Below, in pieces: positions 1 through 8,861 of a stretch of 57,897 bases of DNA. The translations under genes and the position numbers were made by a program. The notes under the pieces are model-generated. The model was not told where the DNA came from. It did not search any database and saw only the letters and a list, made by a program, of their open reading frames with translations. The stretch's first letter is position 1. The number at the start of each line of letters is the position of its first letter. Source of the DNA: a virus; the IMG/VR virus record IMGVR_UViG_3300031963_000172, positions 1-57,897 of that record; one strand, 5' to 3'.

Positions 1-2239
1 TGGTTCCGTTAGTTCCATTACTACCGGAAGAACCGCTACTTCCACTTAAACCACTACTGCCACTTGTACCGTTCGTACCACTGGTCCCGCTTGTACCACT
101 AGTCCCACTTGTACCACTCGTACCACTTGTACCACTCGTACCACTCGTACCGTTTGAACCACTTGTACCATTTGAACCACTTGTACCATTTGAACCGCTT
201 GTACCATTACTGCCACTAGTGCCGCTACTACCACTACTTCCACTGGTACCACTACTACCACTTGTGCCATTAGTACCACTTGTACCACTGGTTCCGCTGG
301 TGCCACTTGTACCGTTTGTTCCATTACTTCCACTAGATCCGCTTGATCCACTACTGCCACTGGTGCCGTTACTACCACTTGTACCACTTGTACCACTAGT
401 TCCACTCGTACCACTAGTTCCACTTGTACCATTTGTACCACTGGTTCCGCTAGTACCATTTGTACCACTGGTACCGTTACTTCCACTTGTACCACTGCTT
501 CCACTACTACCACTAGACCCGCTTAGTCCGCTTGATCCACTTGTACCACTTGTACCGCTAGTACCACTTGTACCACTCGTACCACTTGTTCCGTTTGTTC
601 CATTAGTACCGCTTGTTCCACTACTTCCACTACTTCCACTACTTCCACTACTTCCGCTTGATCCACTAGTACCACTTGTACCACTTGTACCACTAGTGCC
701 ACTTGTTCCACTAGTGCCACTTGTTCCACTAGTGCCGTTTGACCCACTAGTGCCACTTGTTCCATTACTACCACTTGTCCCGTTTGAACCACTACTACCG
801 CTGGTACCACTTGATCCACTTGTTCCACTTGTTCCGCTGGTACCACTTGTTCCACTTGTACCGTTGGTACCATTAGTACCGTTACTTCCACTGCTGCCAC
901 TTAAACCACTTGTACCGCTAGTACCACTTGTGCCGCTACTTCCGCTTAAACCACTACTACCACTTGTACCACTGGATCCACTTGTTCCACTGGATCCACT
1001 TGTCCCACTTGTACCACTTGTCCCACTGGATCCACTTGTTCCGTTGCTACCACTACTACCGCTGCTTCCACTTGAACCACTGGAACCACTACTGCCGCTT
1101 GTACCACTGGTTCCGCTTGTTCCGCTTGTTCCATTTGTTCCACTTGTACCATTTGTACCATTACTTCCACTGCTGCCACTTAAACCACTTGTACCGCTAG
1201 TACCACTTGTTCCGTTGCTACCACTAGTGCCGCTTGTTCCACTTGATCCACTACTTCCACTTGTTCCACTTGATCCACTTGATCCGCTACTTCCACTTGT
1301 TCCATTGGTTCCACTTGTGCCACTTGTTCCACTAGTTCCACTAGTTCCGCTACTTCCACTTGTTCCACTACTTCCACTTGTACCGCTTGTACCGCTTGTA
1401 CCGCTTGTACCGCTTGTACCACTGGTACCGTTAGATCCGCTGCTACCACTTGTACCGGACGATCCACTGCTACCACTCGTACCAGATGATCCACTTGTAC
1501 CTGAAGAACCTGATTTTCCACTTGTGCCACTGGTACCTCCTGTTCCGGTTGTACCACTTGTGGTACTGGTACCACTTGTACCATTTGTTCCTCCTAAAAT
1601 ACCACTACTGCCGTTTGTACCACTGCTTCCGTCTTCACCACTGGTACCACTTGTACCAAATCCACCGCTTTCACCACTACTACCTCCTTCTCCACTAGTT
1701 CCACTGGTACCGTTACTACCACTTGTTCCTGAAGATGTACTTATACCGCTGGTACCACTTGTGGTGCTGGTACCACTTGTTCCAGCTGAACCTTTTTCGC
1801 CGCTACTACCGCTAGTACCACTTGTACCTGTTCCAGATGTACCGCTTGTGCTTACATTACTACCTATAGCAAAAACATAACCACATGCAGGAAATGAAAA
1901 TTTTATTGTGGCTGTATTTTTATTGTTTAAAGTTACACTTTCAGGTATTATTTGATTAAAATTTTGATCATATACAATGAACAATACAAATTCCGAATTT
2001 AAATTATGATTATATACCCATGTATCTGTTTTTTGATTACAGGAAAATTCTTGTATGGACTGTGTATTTTTTTGTAAATTGGCATTACAATTAATGATAA
2101 CACGTAATTCTTCAATTATTTTAAGAAACAGAGGTGTAGTAGGATCTTTAAAAGTCGCTGTTAATTTTTTATAGTCATACAAAGCATTATCCAATTTTAA
2201 TGGAGCAACTTCGCATGGATCTTTTTTCAATGTTGACAT
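1..2239 (-). CDS. Giant collagen-like Gly-Thr-Ser repeat virion protein (C-terminus beyond window)
   Basis: The reading frame is open from an ATG at 2239 to the window edge, at least 746 residues with no stop, so the C-terminus is missing. The first ~125 residues are an ordinary folded domain (start MSTLKKDPCEVAPLKLDNAL, several Cys). After that comes uninterrupted Gly-X-Y repeat dominated by GTS, GSS and GSN, with occasional Glu, Lys or Asp. This is the pattern of collagen-like triple-helical phage fibres. It is the last gene of the gp13-gp14-gp15 neck series, so a fibre or whisker on the neck, tail or capsid is likely; the attachment site is inference. The start lies 5 nt behind TATTTAT. 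The Ser/Thr-rich repeat could be a glycosylation target. Confidence 0.8.
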   Translation of the reverse strand, partial: MSTLKKDPCEVAPLKLDNALYDYKKLTATFKDPTTPLFLKIIEELRVIINCNANLQKNTQSIQEFSCNQKTDTWVYNHNLNSEFVLFIVYDQNFNQIIPESVTLNNKNTATIKFSFPACGYVFAIGSNVSTSGTSGTGTSGTSGSSGEKGSAGTSGTSTTSGTSGISTSSGTSGSNGTSGTSGEGGSSGESGGFGTSGTSGEDGSSGTNGSSGILGGTNGTSGTSTTSGTTGTGGTSGTSGKSGSSGTSGSSGTSGSSGSSGTSGSSGSNGTSGTSGTSGTSGTSGTSGSSGTSGSSGTSGTSGTSGTSGTNGTSGSSGSSGSSGTSGSSGSSGTSGTSGSNGTSGTSGTSGLSGSSGSNGTNGTSGTNGTSGTSGTSGTSGSSGSSGSSGSSGSSGSNGTSGSSGTSGTSGTSGSSGTSGSSGTSGSSGLSGSSGTSGTSGTSGLSGSSGSNGTNGTNGTSGTSGTSGTSGTSGSSGTSGSSGSNGTSGSNGTSGTSGSNGTSGTSGTSGTSGTSGTSGTSGTSGSSGSSGSSGSSGSSGTSGTNGTNGTSGTSGTSGTSGTSGTSGSSGLSGSSGSSGSSGTSGSNGTSGTNGTSGTSGTNGTSGTSGTSGTSGTSGTSGSNGTSGSSGSSGSSGSNGTNGTSGTSGTSGTSGTNGTSGSSGTSGSSGSSGTSGSNGTSGSNGTSGSNGTSGSNGTSGTSGTSGTSGTSGTSGTSGTSGTNGTSGSSGLSGSSGSSGSNGTNGT
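2..1850 (-). repeat. 9-bp-period Gly-X-Y coding repeat
   Basis: About 1.85 kb of a 9-nt motif (plus strand roughly ccacttgta/ccactagtt/ccgcttgtt) encoding Gly-Thr/Ser-Ser. Synonymous positions vary a great deal between units while the amino-acid pattern holds, so the repeat appears old and kept at protein level rather than a fresh slippage expansion. Confidence 0.9.
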
Positions 2240-2244
2240 TTCTT

Positions 2245-2251
2245 ATAAATA
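2245..2251 (-). promoter_or_regulatory. TATTTAT start-proximal element (collagen-like gene)
   Basis: TATTTAT occupies -12 to -6 relative to the ATG at 2239, with the spacer AAGAA. It is the same arrangement as before several other genes here and could be a -10 element giving a leaderless mRNA. Confidence 0.45.
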
Positions 2252-2311
2252 TAACAAAAACAACTAAGTAGCGTCTACATAGTGTTAAAAAAATATAAAT
2301 ATTAACTATAT

Positions 2312-3700
2312 TTAGTTAAATAGAGAAATTGGTATTCGTCTCCATTGACCTGTACTATAAATATAAAAATAATTACCGTCGTAGCTTACCCAGCCATCTT
2401 CTCCATAGTCACTTGATTGATAAGGTACTTGATGATAGAATTTATCAGGAAATCTTTGAAATATTCTAAAAGCTGTATTTATAGGTCTTCTATTAGCTGT
2501 AGTGTATATGGGATTACCATTACAGTCATAACCACTTATATAAGTTTGACTACTATAATCATAATCAAATGTAGATATTTCTCTTTTTAACCACCCCGAT
2601 GGATATTGATATACATAAATATATTTACTATCATAAGCTAACCAACCATTTTCTCCATAATCAGTGATGGATTTAGGAGCTGGGTGAAATGGAGTATTAA
2701 TTGTATTTTGATAATTTGATGGTATTTTATTATAACCATCCAAATTGGTTACTTCATTTGGCTTTAGTGCCATTGTACCTTGACCTGTTACATCTGTGTA
2801 ATCCAATGGACTATCTTTTAGATTACTACTGTTTTTAATAACATTATGTTCAATTGCACTCATTTCTCCAGCACTAGCTACAGCATTTTCTTGCAACATT
2901 ACTTTTCTTACAGTAAATAGCTTTTGAGTGGTATTTTTTACCCCGTTTAAATTTGTTATATAATTATCATTTAGCAAGTAAGCGTTGACATTTATATCGA
3001 ATGATGTTTTGATATTACGATCTTCACCGTCGTTAACTTCTTGTTCGATGCTATAACTATCTATTCTAGCTCTAAATTTAAATCTCTCTGCATCACCCCA
3101 GTAGTCTTTAGCTGCGTAGTTTATTTGTTCCAATAGTTTATTATTTTGATCTACATAATCGGTCCAAATGATGCATTCGTATGTTATATTTACTTGAACT
3201 GGCAAACTCACACTATAAATCTGTTTGGTTGGCTTACTTGGAAATACGCCTTTATTCATTAAATCGAACCGGTCATACTTATTCTTCTCGCTATAATTCA
3301 TTATAGTTTCATAATTTAAATAACGATTAAATGTTGCAAGATCTTTGTTATTCTCAACACTTTTTCTACGAATCATTATGGCTGGCAACAATATTTTGCC
3401 TTGGTTATCTCTAATATTGCCAAACTTTTTCATAGCAAACCATCTTTCTGGATTGCCGTATATAACTGGCACTTTTACAACTTCACCATTATCATTAACT
3501 TGAAGTCTGAGTGTATTGTTTAAAGTATTAATAATAGCTGTATCAACGTCTAATAAAGTGACTGTGAAATTCTTCTCTTTATCAGTGTCACGGCGAGTTG
3601 CGTTGGCTCTATTATAAAGCTTTTTAACATCTGATTGAGCCGATGCGTTTTCAATCGGATTTGGCGGCGGATTTACATTATTATTTGGACCCCAAGCCAT
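2312..3700 (-). CDS. 15: gp15-like proximal tail sheath stabilization protein, with C-terminal repeat extension
   Basis: 462 residues, against about 270 for T4 gp15. The N-terminal two thirds show the family pattern: a strand with VPVIYGNPERWF, then an ILLPAIMIRR strand, then VSLPVQVNITYECIIWTDYVDQ, an amphipathic helix around QINYAAKDYWG, and the SFDINVNAYLLND strand. gp15 caps the tail and joins it to the neck. The extension carries two copies of a short motif, DYGENGWLAYDSKYIYVY and DYGEDGWVSYDGNYFYIY, each followed by W-(L/R)-(K/R)-R; such modules may bind glycans or protein surfaces. The gene follows gp13 and gp14 in the usual neck order with 3 nt between it and gp14. Confidence 0.75.
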   Translation of the reverse strand: MAWGPNNNVNPPPNPIENASAQSDVKKLYNRANATRRDTDKEKNFTVTLLDVDTAIINTLNNTLRLQVNDNGEVVKVPVIYGNPERWFAMKKFGNIRDNQGKILLPAIMIRRKSVENNKDLATFNRYLNYETIMNYSEKNKYDRFDLMNKGVFPSKPTKQIYSVSLPVQVNITYECIIWTDYVDQNNKLLEQINYAAKDYWGDAERFKFRARIDSYSIEQEVNDGEDRNIKTSFDINVNAYLLNDNYITNLNGVKNTTQKLFTVRKVMLQENAVASAGEMSAIEHNVIKNSSNLKDSPLDYTDVTGQGTMALKPNEVTNLDGYNKIPSNYQNTINTPFHPAPKSITDYGENGWLAYDSKYIYVYQYPSGWLKREISTFDYDYSSQTYISGYDCNGNPIYTTANRRPINTAFRIFQRFPDKFYHQVPYQSSDYGEDGWVSYDGNYFYIYSTGQWRRIPISLFN

Positions 3701-3703
3701 AAA

Positions 3704-4276
3704 TTATGTTTGTCTTTCTACGAGGTTAAGTTTACTTAGTCTTGTGTAATGTGTATTAACAATCAAACTCCAAGACTTATCTGGATGTCCACCCAAGAAT
3801 TGCTCTTGAACAACATTATCAATTTCGTAATAACGTTCATTATACAGAACCAAATCTCCAATTTCTGGAAAATAATTGGTGGTAATACAATCACGTTCTC
3901 TAAATCTATAAACGATATCTTGTTTTCTATCAGGACCATAACCCTGAGATCCATCGGCAGTTATGTCTTCACGTTGCACAAGACAACTTAAATCAATGCC
4001 TGAATAGAAAATTTTACCTTTATCACTGCTACTTTCGCCATAAATATTGGTATTGGTTTCATAAGCAGCAATCTTAAATACTTGAACAACACATTCGATT
4101 ATATCACCTATTAATTCCGAGTTTACACTACCCAAGAAGTTTATGTCTCTTGGAGAAAAATATCTTCCAGGCGAATAATTGTTATTGTAAATGCCAACAT
4201 CTTTACGAGTTGATGTCCAATATTGTTTAAATTTTGGATCGGTTTTTGGATACTGTGGAGATACAGGTGCTGCCAT
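3704..4276 (-). CDS. 14: gp14-like neck protein
   Basis: 190 residues. The C-terminal half contains PEIGDLVLYNERYYEIDNVV, which matches the gp14 pattern of PKEGDLIYFPMDNSLFEI, followed by a strand-rich end. gp14 forms the neck with gp13 below the portal, where the finished tail docks. It is shorter than T4 gp14 (256 residues). An AGGA Shine-Dalgarno-like sequence within the end of the gp13 gene (ATAGGATAA) precedes the ATG. Its position between gp13 and gp15 supports the call. Confidence 0.7.
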   Translation of the reverse strand: MAAPVSPQYPKTDPKFKQYWTSTRKDVGIYNNNYSPGRYFSPRDINFLGSVNSELIGDIIECVVQVFKIAAYETNTNIYGESSSDKGKIFYSGIDLSCLVQREDITADGSQGYGPDRKQDIVYRFRERDCITTNYFPEIGDLVLYNERYYEIDNVVQEQFLGGHPDKSWSLIVNTHYTRLSKLNLVERQT

Positions 4277-4281
4277 ATGTT

Positions 4282-5511
4282 TTATCCTATATAAATATGT
4301 AAAGGTACACGGGACAACATCTTATTCATTTCTTCACTTTCTTTTCCTTTATTTTCCAATTGATTAACACGAAGCGTCTTTTCCAACATATCTCTTAGTT
4401 TTTCAAGCAATGAATCTTTTTCTTCTTTAGCTTCAGAACGAAGTTCAGCACCATCAAGAGTTACTTCGCCGCCAGGAATTGGTACGGTACTATATTTTTG
4501 AAGAATACGACCCAATGTTTCCTTACACAACGCTAAGAAATATTTTTTAATCCACTGTTTACCAGGCTGATTTACCTTACAGTATGTACAGTATTCATAT
4601 GGAATATCACTTGGATCGCTTATATATTCATAACGAGATCCGCTATAAAAGTTAGTAATATCACGTTCACTTTCAACGATGTAATCTATATACACTCTGA
4701 AATTATCAGTTGGAATTGGAAATATTCTCAACTTGTTGTTGCCTAGAATTTCAAAGCTGTAAGCACTTTTACGAACCATATCATTGAATTCGATAGCTTG
4801 TACACGTTCCAAATCTTCGAATATAGGAGTCATCAAGAATTGTGTAGCTGGACTATATGCGCTGAATCCCATTTCACTGAGTACGTTGCTGTAACTCATA
4901 CCTGTCATACTAAATGGATCATAAATACGTGCAATAGCTGGGGGTCGATGATGAAATACTCTTTTTACTTCTATACGAGAACCAGTTAAATGTTCAATGT
5001 CTCGGCCAATTAGTATGTTTAAGTCATACACCTGATTGGTAGCAGATGGATTGATACTTCCACTAATAGTTACATAATTACGTTTAACTTCAACTTCGCC
5101 ACCAACAAGTGCTTCTGCTCCGTATTGCTTACTCAATTGAATTGTAAAAGGTAAACCTGTACTTTTTACACCTAGTCCTGTTAAATTGCTGTATTTAGCT
5201 TGAGGTAAACCTTGTAAATTAACCATATTATTAACGATATTAAATTCATTAACAACGCGGTTATACTCCAATACAGATTCTTCAAAACAAGCGTAAAAAT
5301 TAACATCGATCATTTCTATATCGATGATTGGATACCCCAAACGTTTCGCTGCCCACATAGCGCTGCTACTACAATCGTTTTCAAATGTAGTTTCGCCAGA
5401 TCCTGTGTTGCAACTTTCGCTTAAGTAATAACCAAATGGCACAGTGTCTTGGGTAACACTGCTACCACTTCCAGGCCATCTTACCCTATCGGAGTCAAGA
5501 TTAGCACTCAT
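4282..5511 (-). CDS. 13: gp13-like neck protein
   Basis: 409 residues, longer than T4 gp13 (309). The segment LGYPIIDIEMIDVNFYACFE, followed by ESVLEYNRVVNEF, is typical of gp13 homologues in T4-like cyanophages and their relatives, as is the long middle region with RIYDPFSMTGMSYSNVLSEM. The C-terminus is a charged helix (KEEKDSLLEKLRDMLEKTL). The first four residues (MSAN) are also the first four of the upstream homing endonuclease, and the ATG overlaps that gene's stop codon as ATGA, suggesting translational coupling after an insertion. Confidence 0.8.
   Translation of the reverse strand: MSANLDSDRVRWPGSGSSVTQDTVPFGYYLSESCNTGSGETTFENDCSSSAMWAAKRLGYPIIDIEMIDVNFYACFEESVLEYNRVVNEFNIVNNMVNLQGLPQAKYSNLTGLGVKSTGLPFTIQLSKQYGAEALVGGEVEVKRNYVTISGSINPSATNQVYDLNILIGRDIEHLTGSRIEVKRVFHHRPPAIARIYDPFSMTGMSYSNVLSEMGFSAYSPATQFLMTPIFEDLERVQAIEFNDMVRKSAYSFEILGNNKLRIFPIPTDNFRVYIDYIVESERDITNFYSGSRYEYISDPSDIPYEYCTYCKVNQPGKQWIKKYFLALCKETLGRILQKYSTVPIPGGEVTLDGAELRSEAKEEKDSLLEKLRDMLEKTLRVNQLENKGKESEEMNKMLSRVPLHIYIG
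5500..5511 (-). repeat. 12-bp direct repeat, copy at the gp13 start
   Basis: ATGAGTGCTAAT at the first four codons of gp13; identical to 6264-6275 at the start of the endonuclease gene. Confidence 0.85.
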
Positions 5512-6275
5512 ATCTTAGTCCACCCTTTCACGTTTTTTACAACTCTGTCTTTTTTTAAGAAATAACCAATGTCTCCATTTGTTAATATATTAATAGATGG
5601 ATTGTTACTATTTAATTTTTTCATTTGTTCAATTAAATCAAATCGTGTACCATTAATAATATCTCCATTAAATTTATTTTTGAGTGTATAAATATTTTTA
5701 TCTGCAGCTGGATTATTTAATCCTAATTTTGATTGTCTTATCTTTTCTTTTACTTCAGGTCTACTATTAACTTCAATTGCAATCAATCTTTGTTTTTCTT
5801 TATTTTCCGGTTTATTTTTTGTCAAAATCATCTTTTCTAAAGCAATCTTATTTCTACGCATTACATTATTATCTCCACGATTTGCAATACTTATTTTTTC
5901 TTTTGTTTCTTCGGTGTGTTTCTTTCCAAAAAAAGTTCCTTTATCACCAGAATAAATATCTATTTTAGTTCCGGGTTTACCCGTTTCAATGATTAAATTT
6001 GCCCAATCGCCACTTTTAACTATATCAAATTTGTTACTATAATCTATACACAACTTACTAAATTCTTCAATTCTATCTAAATCATATTTAGCAATTATTT
6101 CTGTATTTATATGTTTTCCGTGGACTTTTAAATGGTTATTCCATCTTGTTCCGGAACCTTTATATGAAATAGCTTTGGAATCACTAGTAGTAACTCTCTT
6201 ACAAAGATATCTCATTCCAGTTACAGAATGGGTTTTAACCAATAGATACAAATATTTCTTGACATTAGCACTCAT
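5508..6275 (-). CDS. Putative homing endonuclease with NUMOD-type modules
   Basis: 255 residues. The N-terminal KKYLYLLVKTHSVTGMRYLC, followed by SYKGSGTRWNNHLKVHG, matches a class of phage free-standing endonucleases with a divergent GIY-YIG-like fold. A NUMOD3-like DNA-binding segment follows (FFGKKHTEETKEKISIANRG) and then a basic C-terminal region (EVKEKIRQSKLGLNNPA) ending in a helix-turn-helix-like part. Such genes copy themselves into a cleaved target. It sits exactly upstream of gp13 and shares its first four codons, which marks it as an insertion. No role in the phage cycle need be assumed. The exact nuclease family is uncertain. Confidence 0.75.
   Translation of the reverse strand: MSANVKKYLYLLVKTHSVTGMRYLCKRVTTSDSKAISYKGSGTRWNNHLKVHGKHINTEIIAKYDLDRIEEFSKLCIDYSNKFDIVKSGDWANLIIETGKPGTKIDIYSGDKGTFFGKKHTEETKEKISIANRGDNNVMRRNKIALEKMILTKNKPENKEKQRLIAIEVNSRPEVKEKIRQSKLGLNNPAADKNIYTLKNKFNGDIINGTRFDLIEQMKKLNSNNPSINILTNGDIGYFLKKDRVVKNVKGWTKI
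6264..6275 (-). repeat. 12-bp direct repeat, copy at the endonuclease start
   Basis: ATGAGTGCTAAT, the same as 5500-5511; the two copies bracket the endonuclease coding sequence. Confidence 0.85.
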
Positions 6276-6280
6276 TAATT

Positions 6281-6287
6281 ATAAATA
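6281..6287 (-). promoter_or_regulatory. TATTTAT start-proximal element (endonuclease/gp13)
   Basis: TATTTAT at -12 to -6 of the endonuclease ATG, spacer AATTA. Before the insertion it probably served gp13 directly. Confidence 0.45.
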
Positions 6288-6332
6288 TCTAAACAACAAA
6301 AATAGACAGTTTATAATTTGTTAATTCACATA

Positions 6333-7652
6333 TCATATTTTTTCACCCGTTTTATCAGCGGTACCTTTCAATTTACTTGATATTTTATTTAAATAACTCT
6401 TGATTTTATCTTTATAGATCTGTTTAGCAGTAATATTGTTTGGCTCTGTTGGCGCACGATCACCCCAATAAATTTTTTGTGTAAAATACTTATCTCCAAA
6501 TCTTTCCCTCAATTCCTTGGTTCTTATTACGAATGTATCTTCTGGTCCCTTATTTTGTATTATACCCAATGTAAATGCGTCTTTTAATCTAAATCCCTTC
6601 ATCTTTAATCCGGCGATTACACCTACGGGTTTACCTGTATCCGGATCAATAGGTCGATCAACATCGTCTAAAAATCTCAAATCGGTTCTATCTGCATCAA
6701 TTACTTTATAACCACGATAATATTCTGGTAATTCATCAAATATTGCAGAAATATTACCGCCAGCCTTCAAATATTTTTCACATTCTATATTGTTTTGTAA
6801 AGTTTCTTTTCTTGAAAAAGTCATATGTGGTTTTGAAGGATCTTCAAGACTTTGCATTGCCCATTTAAACACGGCTGTATAGTCATAAAATTTAACATCT
6901 GGATTTGCAGATTTCCAACTTTCCAATTTTTTATGAAAATCAAGATCGCTCGTACCGTTTAATCTAACCGATAACTTTAAATTGTATTTATTAGCCACTT
7001 TTTTCAAAAACTCCATTTCAATTTGTAATCTTTCAATGAAGTCTTCAGGACGCATTGGATTCAATATTCTACCACGTTTACCTTCGGGTCCGGGTCTACC
7101 TTTGCCATAAAATCTATCTATAATTTTTGGATCTATAGGAATATTTTTCATCTCATCAGATGTCAATTTGTCACCAAACAACCAACGAGTTTTTCTAGTT
7201 CTTGCTGCTAATTTTGCTTTTAGATATGCGGGGTTACCAGCAAAATTCAAACAACCAGCGTTACATTCTGGACTTTTCTTTGGACACACTTCATGACCTG
7301 ATGAATCAGAAGGAGCCAAATATAAAATTGCAGTCAAATATCCTTTGTCATCTAAGAAAGACTTCAGTGTTTTTGGATCGTTTAATACACTCAACAGTTT
7401 TAATCTTCCTTGAGTGTCTCGGGCAATATTCTTCATTAATTCAGCCAACTCAAAACTAATAGGCTCCTTTTTGTTCGCTTCGGTCAAACATATCTTCAAA
7501 TTGTTATCGGTGTCATTTATAGCTTCATATAGAGATTGATTTACGCAATGTTTACATTTACATACAAATTGATCTATTGGGATAATACTGTCAGCAGGTA
7601 GACCCATTCCTTCGTACATTTTAACTTCAATTAGCAAATCGATTAATTTCAT
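6333..7652 (-). CDS. Gp88-like (DUF7227-type) protein with a predicted capsid-targeting leader
   Basis: 439 residues. The core YLAPSDSSGHEVCPKKSPEC, followed by NAGCLNFAG and RTRKTRWLFGD, and later LSVRLNGTSDLDFHKKL and FYDYTAVFKWA, match the phage 'gene product 88' family, whose biochemical function is unknown to me. The conserved Cys cluster (C-x6-C-x3-C) suggests metal or Fe-S binding. An extra N-terminal CKCKHC cluster lies near residue 32. The start MKLIDLLIE^V fits the [L/I]-x-E leader of proteins that gp21 cleaves, so it may be packaged into the head. Its ATG overlaps the stop of the upstream small gene by 4 nt. Confidence 0.65.
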   Translation of the reverse strand: MKLIDLLIEVKMYEGMGLPADSIIPIDQFVCKCKHCVNQSLYEAINDTDNNLKICLTEANKKEPISFELAELMKNIARDTQGRLKLLSVLNDPKTLKSFLDDKGYLTAILYLAPSDSSGHEVCPKKSPECNAGCLNFAGNPAYLKAKLAARTRKTRWLFGDKLTSDEMKNIPIDPKIIDRFYGKGRPGPEGKRGRILNPMRPEDFIERLQIEMEFLKKVANKYNLKLSVRLNGTSDLDFHKKLESWKSANPDVKFYDYTAVFKWAMQSLEDPSKPHMTFSRKETLQNNIECEKYLKAGGNISAIFDELPEYYRGYKVIDADRTDLRFLDDVDRPIDPDTGKPVGVIAGLKMKGFRLKDAFTLGIIQNKGPEDTFVIRTKELRERFGDKYFTQKIYWGDRAPTEPNNITAKQIYKDKIKSYLNKISSKLKGTADKTGEKI

Positions 7653-7915
7653 ATATGTTTTGTTATTCTTACTTTTAAATTGCCCTCACCTTTTATTACA
7701 CGGTGATATGTTTCTTTAGGTATAAATATTGTTTCTTTAAGTAATTGTGGTAAATTATTATCTAATTGAACTTGCCAATTTACGTTTTCTATAACTTCAA
7801 TTGTTCTATCTTCACGATCTATATGCCATTCCAGTTCGTGAGTGTCTACATCAGAACTAAATTCTCTTATATACTGATTGTTACCCACGGACTTTTCTGT
7901 GAACGGAAAATTCAT
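7649..7915 (-). CDS. Small cupin-like conserved phage protein
   Basis: About 88 residues from the ATG at 7915; an upstream TTG would add 12 residues that overlap the previous gene and look unlike a protein start. The sequence YIREFSSDVDTHELEWHIDR, later FIPKETYHRVIKGEGNLKVRI, has the spacing of a small single-domain cupin (E-x-H-x-D...P-x-x-x-x-H-R). Similar short proteins are common in T4-like cyanophages. Metal binding and function are inference. It overlaps the Gp88-like gene (ATGA), so the two are probably translated together. Confidence 0.5.
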   Translation of the reverse strand: MNFPFTEKSVGNNQYIREFSSDVDTHELEWHIDREDRTIEVIENVNWQVQLDNNLPQLLKETIFIPKETYHRVIKGEGNLKVRITKHI

Positions 7916-7922
7916 AGTAAAA

Positions 7923-8861
7923 TTAAGGAGGTGGAGGAGTGGTATTATCAAATGTTTTAATTTTTACAGGAATATTCAAACTGGTAAATACAAATTCTCT
8001 ATTGAATAACCCAAGTGAATTAATTATTACTCCATCATAAGCATCAATAAACAAATAATCACATGCACTATTACTCAAACTACCATCACTTGTAAGAGAA
8101 CATCCAATTCCTAAATTGCTTTGAGTTAACCAATAAGCATCGTTCTTAGATTTCTTAGCTGCTTCATAATACCAAGTATTATAATATGCGGGGTTAACAC
8201 TATAAAATCCAGTGGCATTATTTTCCATGTCTTGTTCAGTGTAATGAGAGGTTGGATATTCAGTAGAAGGTTGATATTGAGTAATAACAAATCTTGGAAG
8301 CAATACTGACCAAATAGATTGATCCAATGCATATGTAGCCGATGTCAATAACTGATTAAACATTGGATCATCTTGACTTGGAAATAAGTTTGGTACAGCT
8401 AAATCGGAAACAGAAGCAGAAATTGTTGTGGTACCAAATGGAGTAATTAATTGACCGCTATAAATATTGTTCCAAGATCCTGATGTATTTACATATAATT
8501 CTTGTAAGTCACTGCCACATTGTAATGATGTTTGTTCAAATCTACTAATTAAATCAGCAAATTCCCCAGCTAAACAAGGAGGAGTTTTAGTAGCATATTG
8601 AGCAACCATAGAAGCAGCAAAATTACCAGCTAATGCACCTGCAAATCCAGCACAACCACCCAAAGCAGCCATTGCACTAGTAAGTAGATTCAAACCTATT
8701 TGTAAACCCAAGTCTTGATTGTCAGTTTGACTCAGAAGAGCATACGCATTTAGAATCTTTGAGTTACCATATGAGTAAAATTGCGTATTAAACGCAATCA
8801 TATTATTTAGATTAGTCTGTGCATTTGATATATCAGTTGGGGTAGGGGGAGTATTTGTCAT
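7923..8861 (-). CDS. Unknown protein with a Gly/Ala-rich hydrophobic core segment
   Basis: 312 residues; I do not recognise a family. Residues ~50-95 are hydrophobic and rich in Gly and Ala (LTSAMAALGGCAGFAGALAG), which could be a membrane or glycine-zipper helix pair. The rest is Asn/Ser/Tyr-rich and looks like a folded exported or virion protein, with six scattered Cys. It ends in a PPPP tail. The ATG overlaps the stop of a tiny upstream frame (ATGA). It lies at the left edge of the plus-strand island and is transcribed away from it. Confidence 0.55.
   Translation of the reverse strand: MTNTPPTPTDISNAQTNLNNMIAFNTQFYSYGNSKILNAYALLSQTDNQDLGLQIGLNLLTSAMAALGGCAGFAGALAGNFAASMVAQYATKTPPCLAGEFADLISRFEQTSLQCGSDLQELYVNTSGSWNNIYSGQLITPFGTTTISASVSDLAVPNLFPSQDDPMFNQLLTSATYALDQSIWSVLLPRFVITQYQPSTEYPTSHYTEQDMENNATGFYSVNPAYYNTWYYEAAKKSKNDAYWLTQSNLGIGCSLTSDGSLSNSACDYLFIDAYDGVIINSLGLFNREFVFTSLNIPVKIKTFDNTTPPPP

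Noticed and set aside
46-1584. Several Val/Gln-rich minus-strand frames (e.g. 46-513, 523-900, 946-1179, 1180-1584)
   Set aside because: These are out-of-frame readings of the same repeat, broken by stops, without a folded domain or plausible start signals.
1-1850. Possible CRISPR array or satellite DNA
   Set aside because: The period is 9 nt with continuous coding sense and synonymous variation; there are no spacers.
219-1880. Long plus-strand frame of Pro-Leu-Val-Pro repeats (553 residues)
   Set aside because: It is the antisense of the collagen-like Gly-X-Y coding repeat; the repeat has no stops on the other strand. The N-terminal domain, start and TATTTAT element support the minus-strand reading only.
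4291-4297. TATTTAT upstream of the gp14-like start
   Set aside because: It lies in the last codons of gp13 and is 14 nt from the start with a Shine-Dalgarno between, so coincidence is as likely as promoter function.
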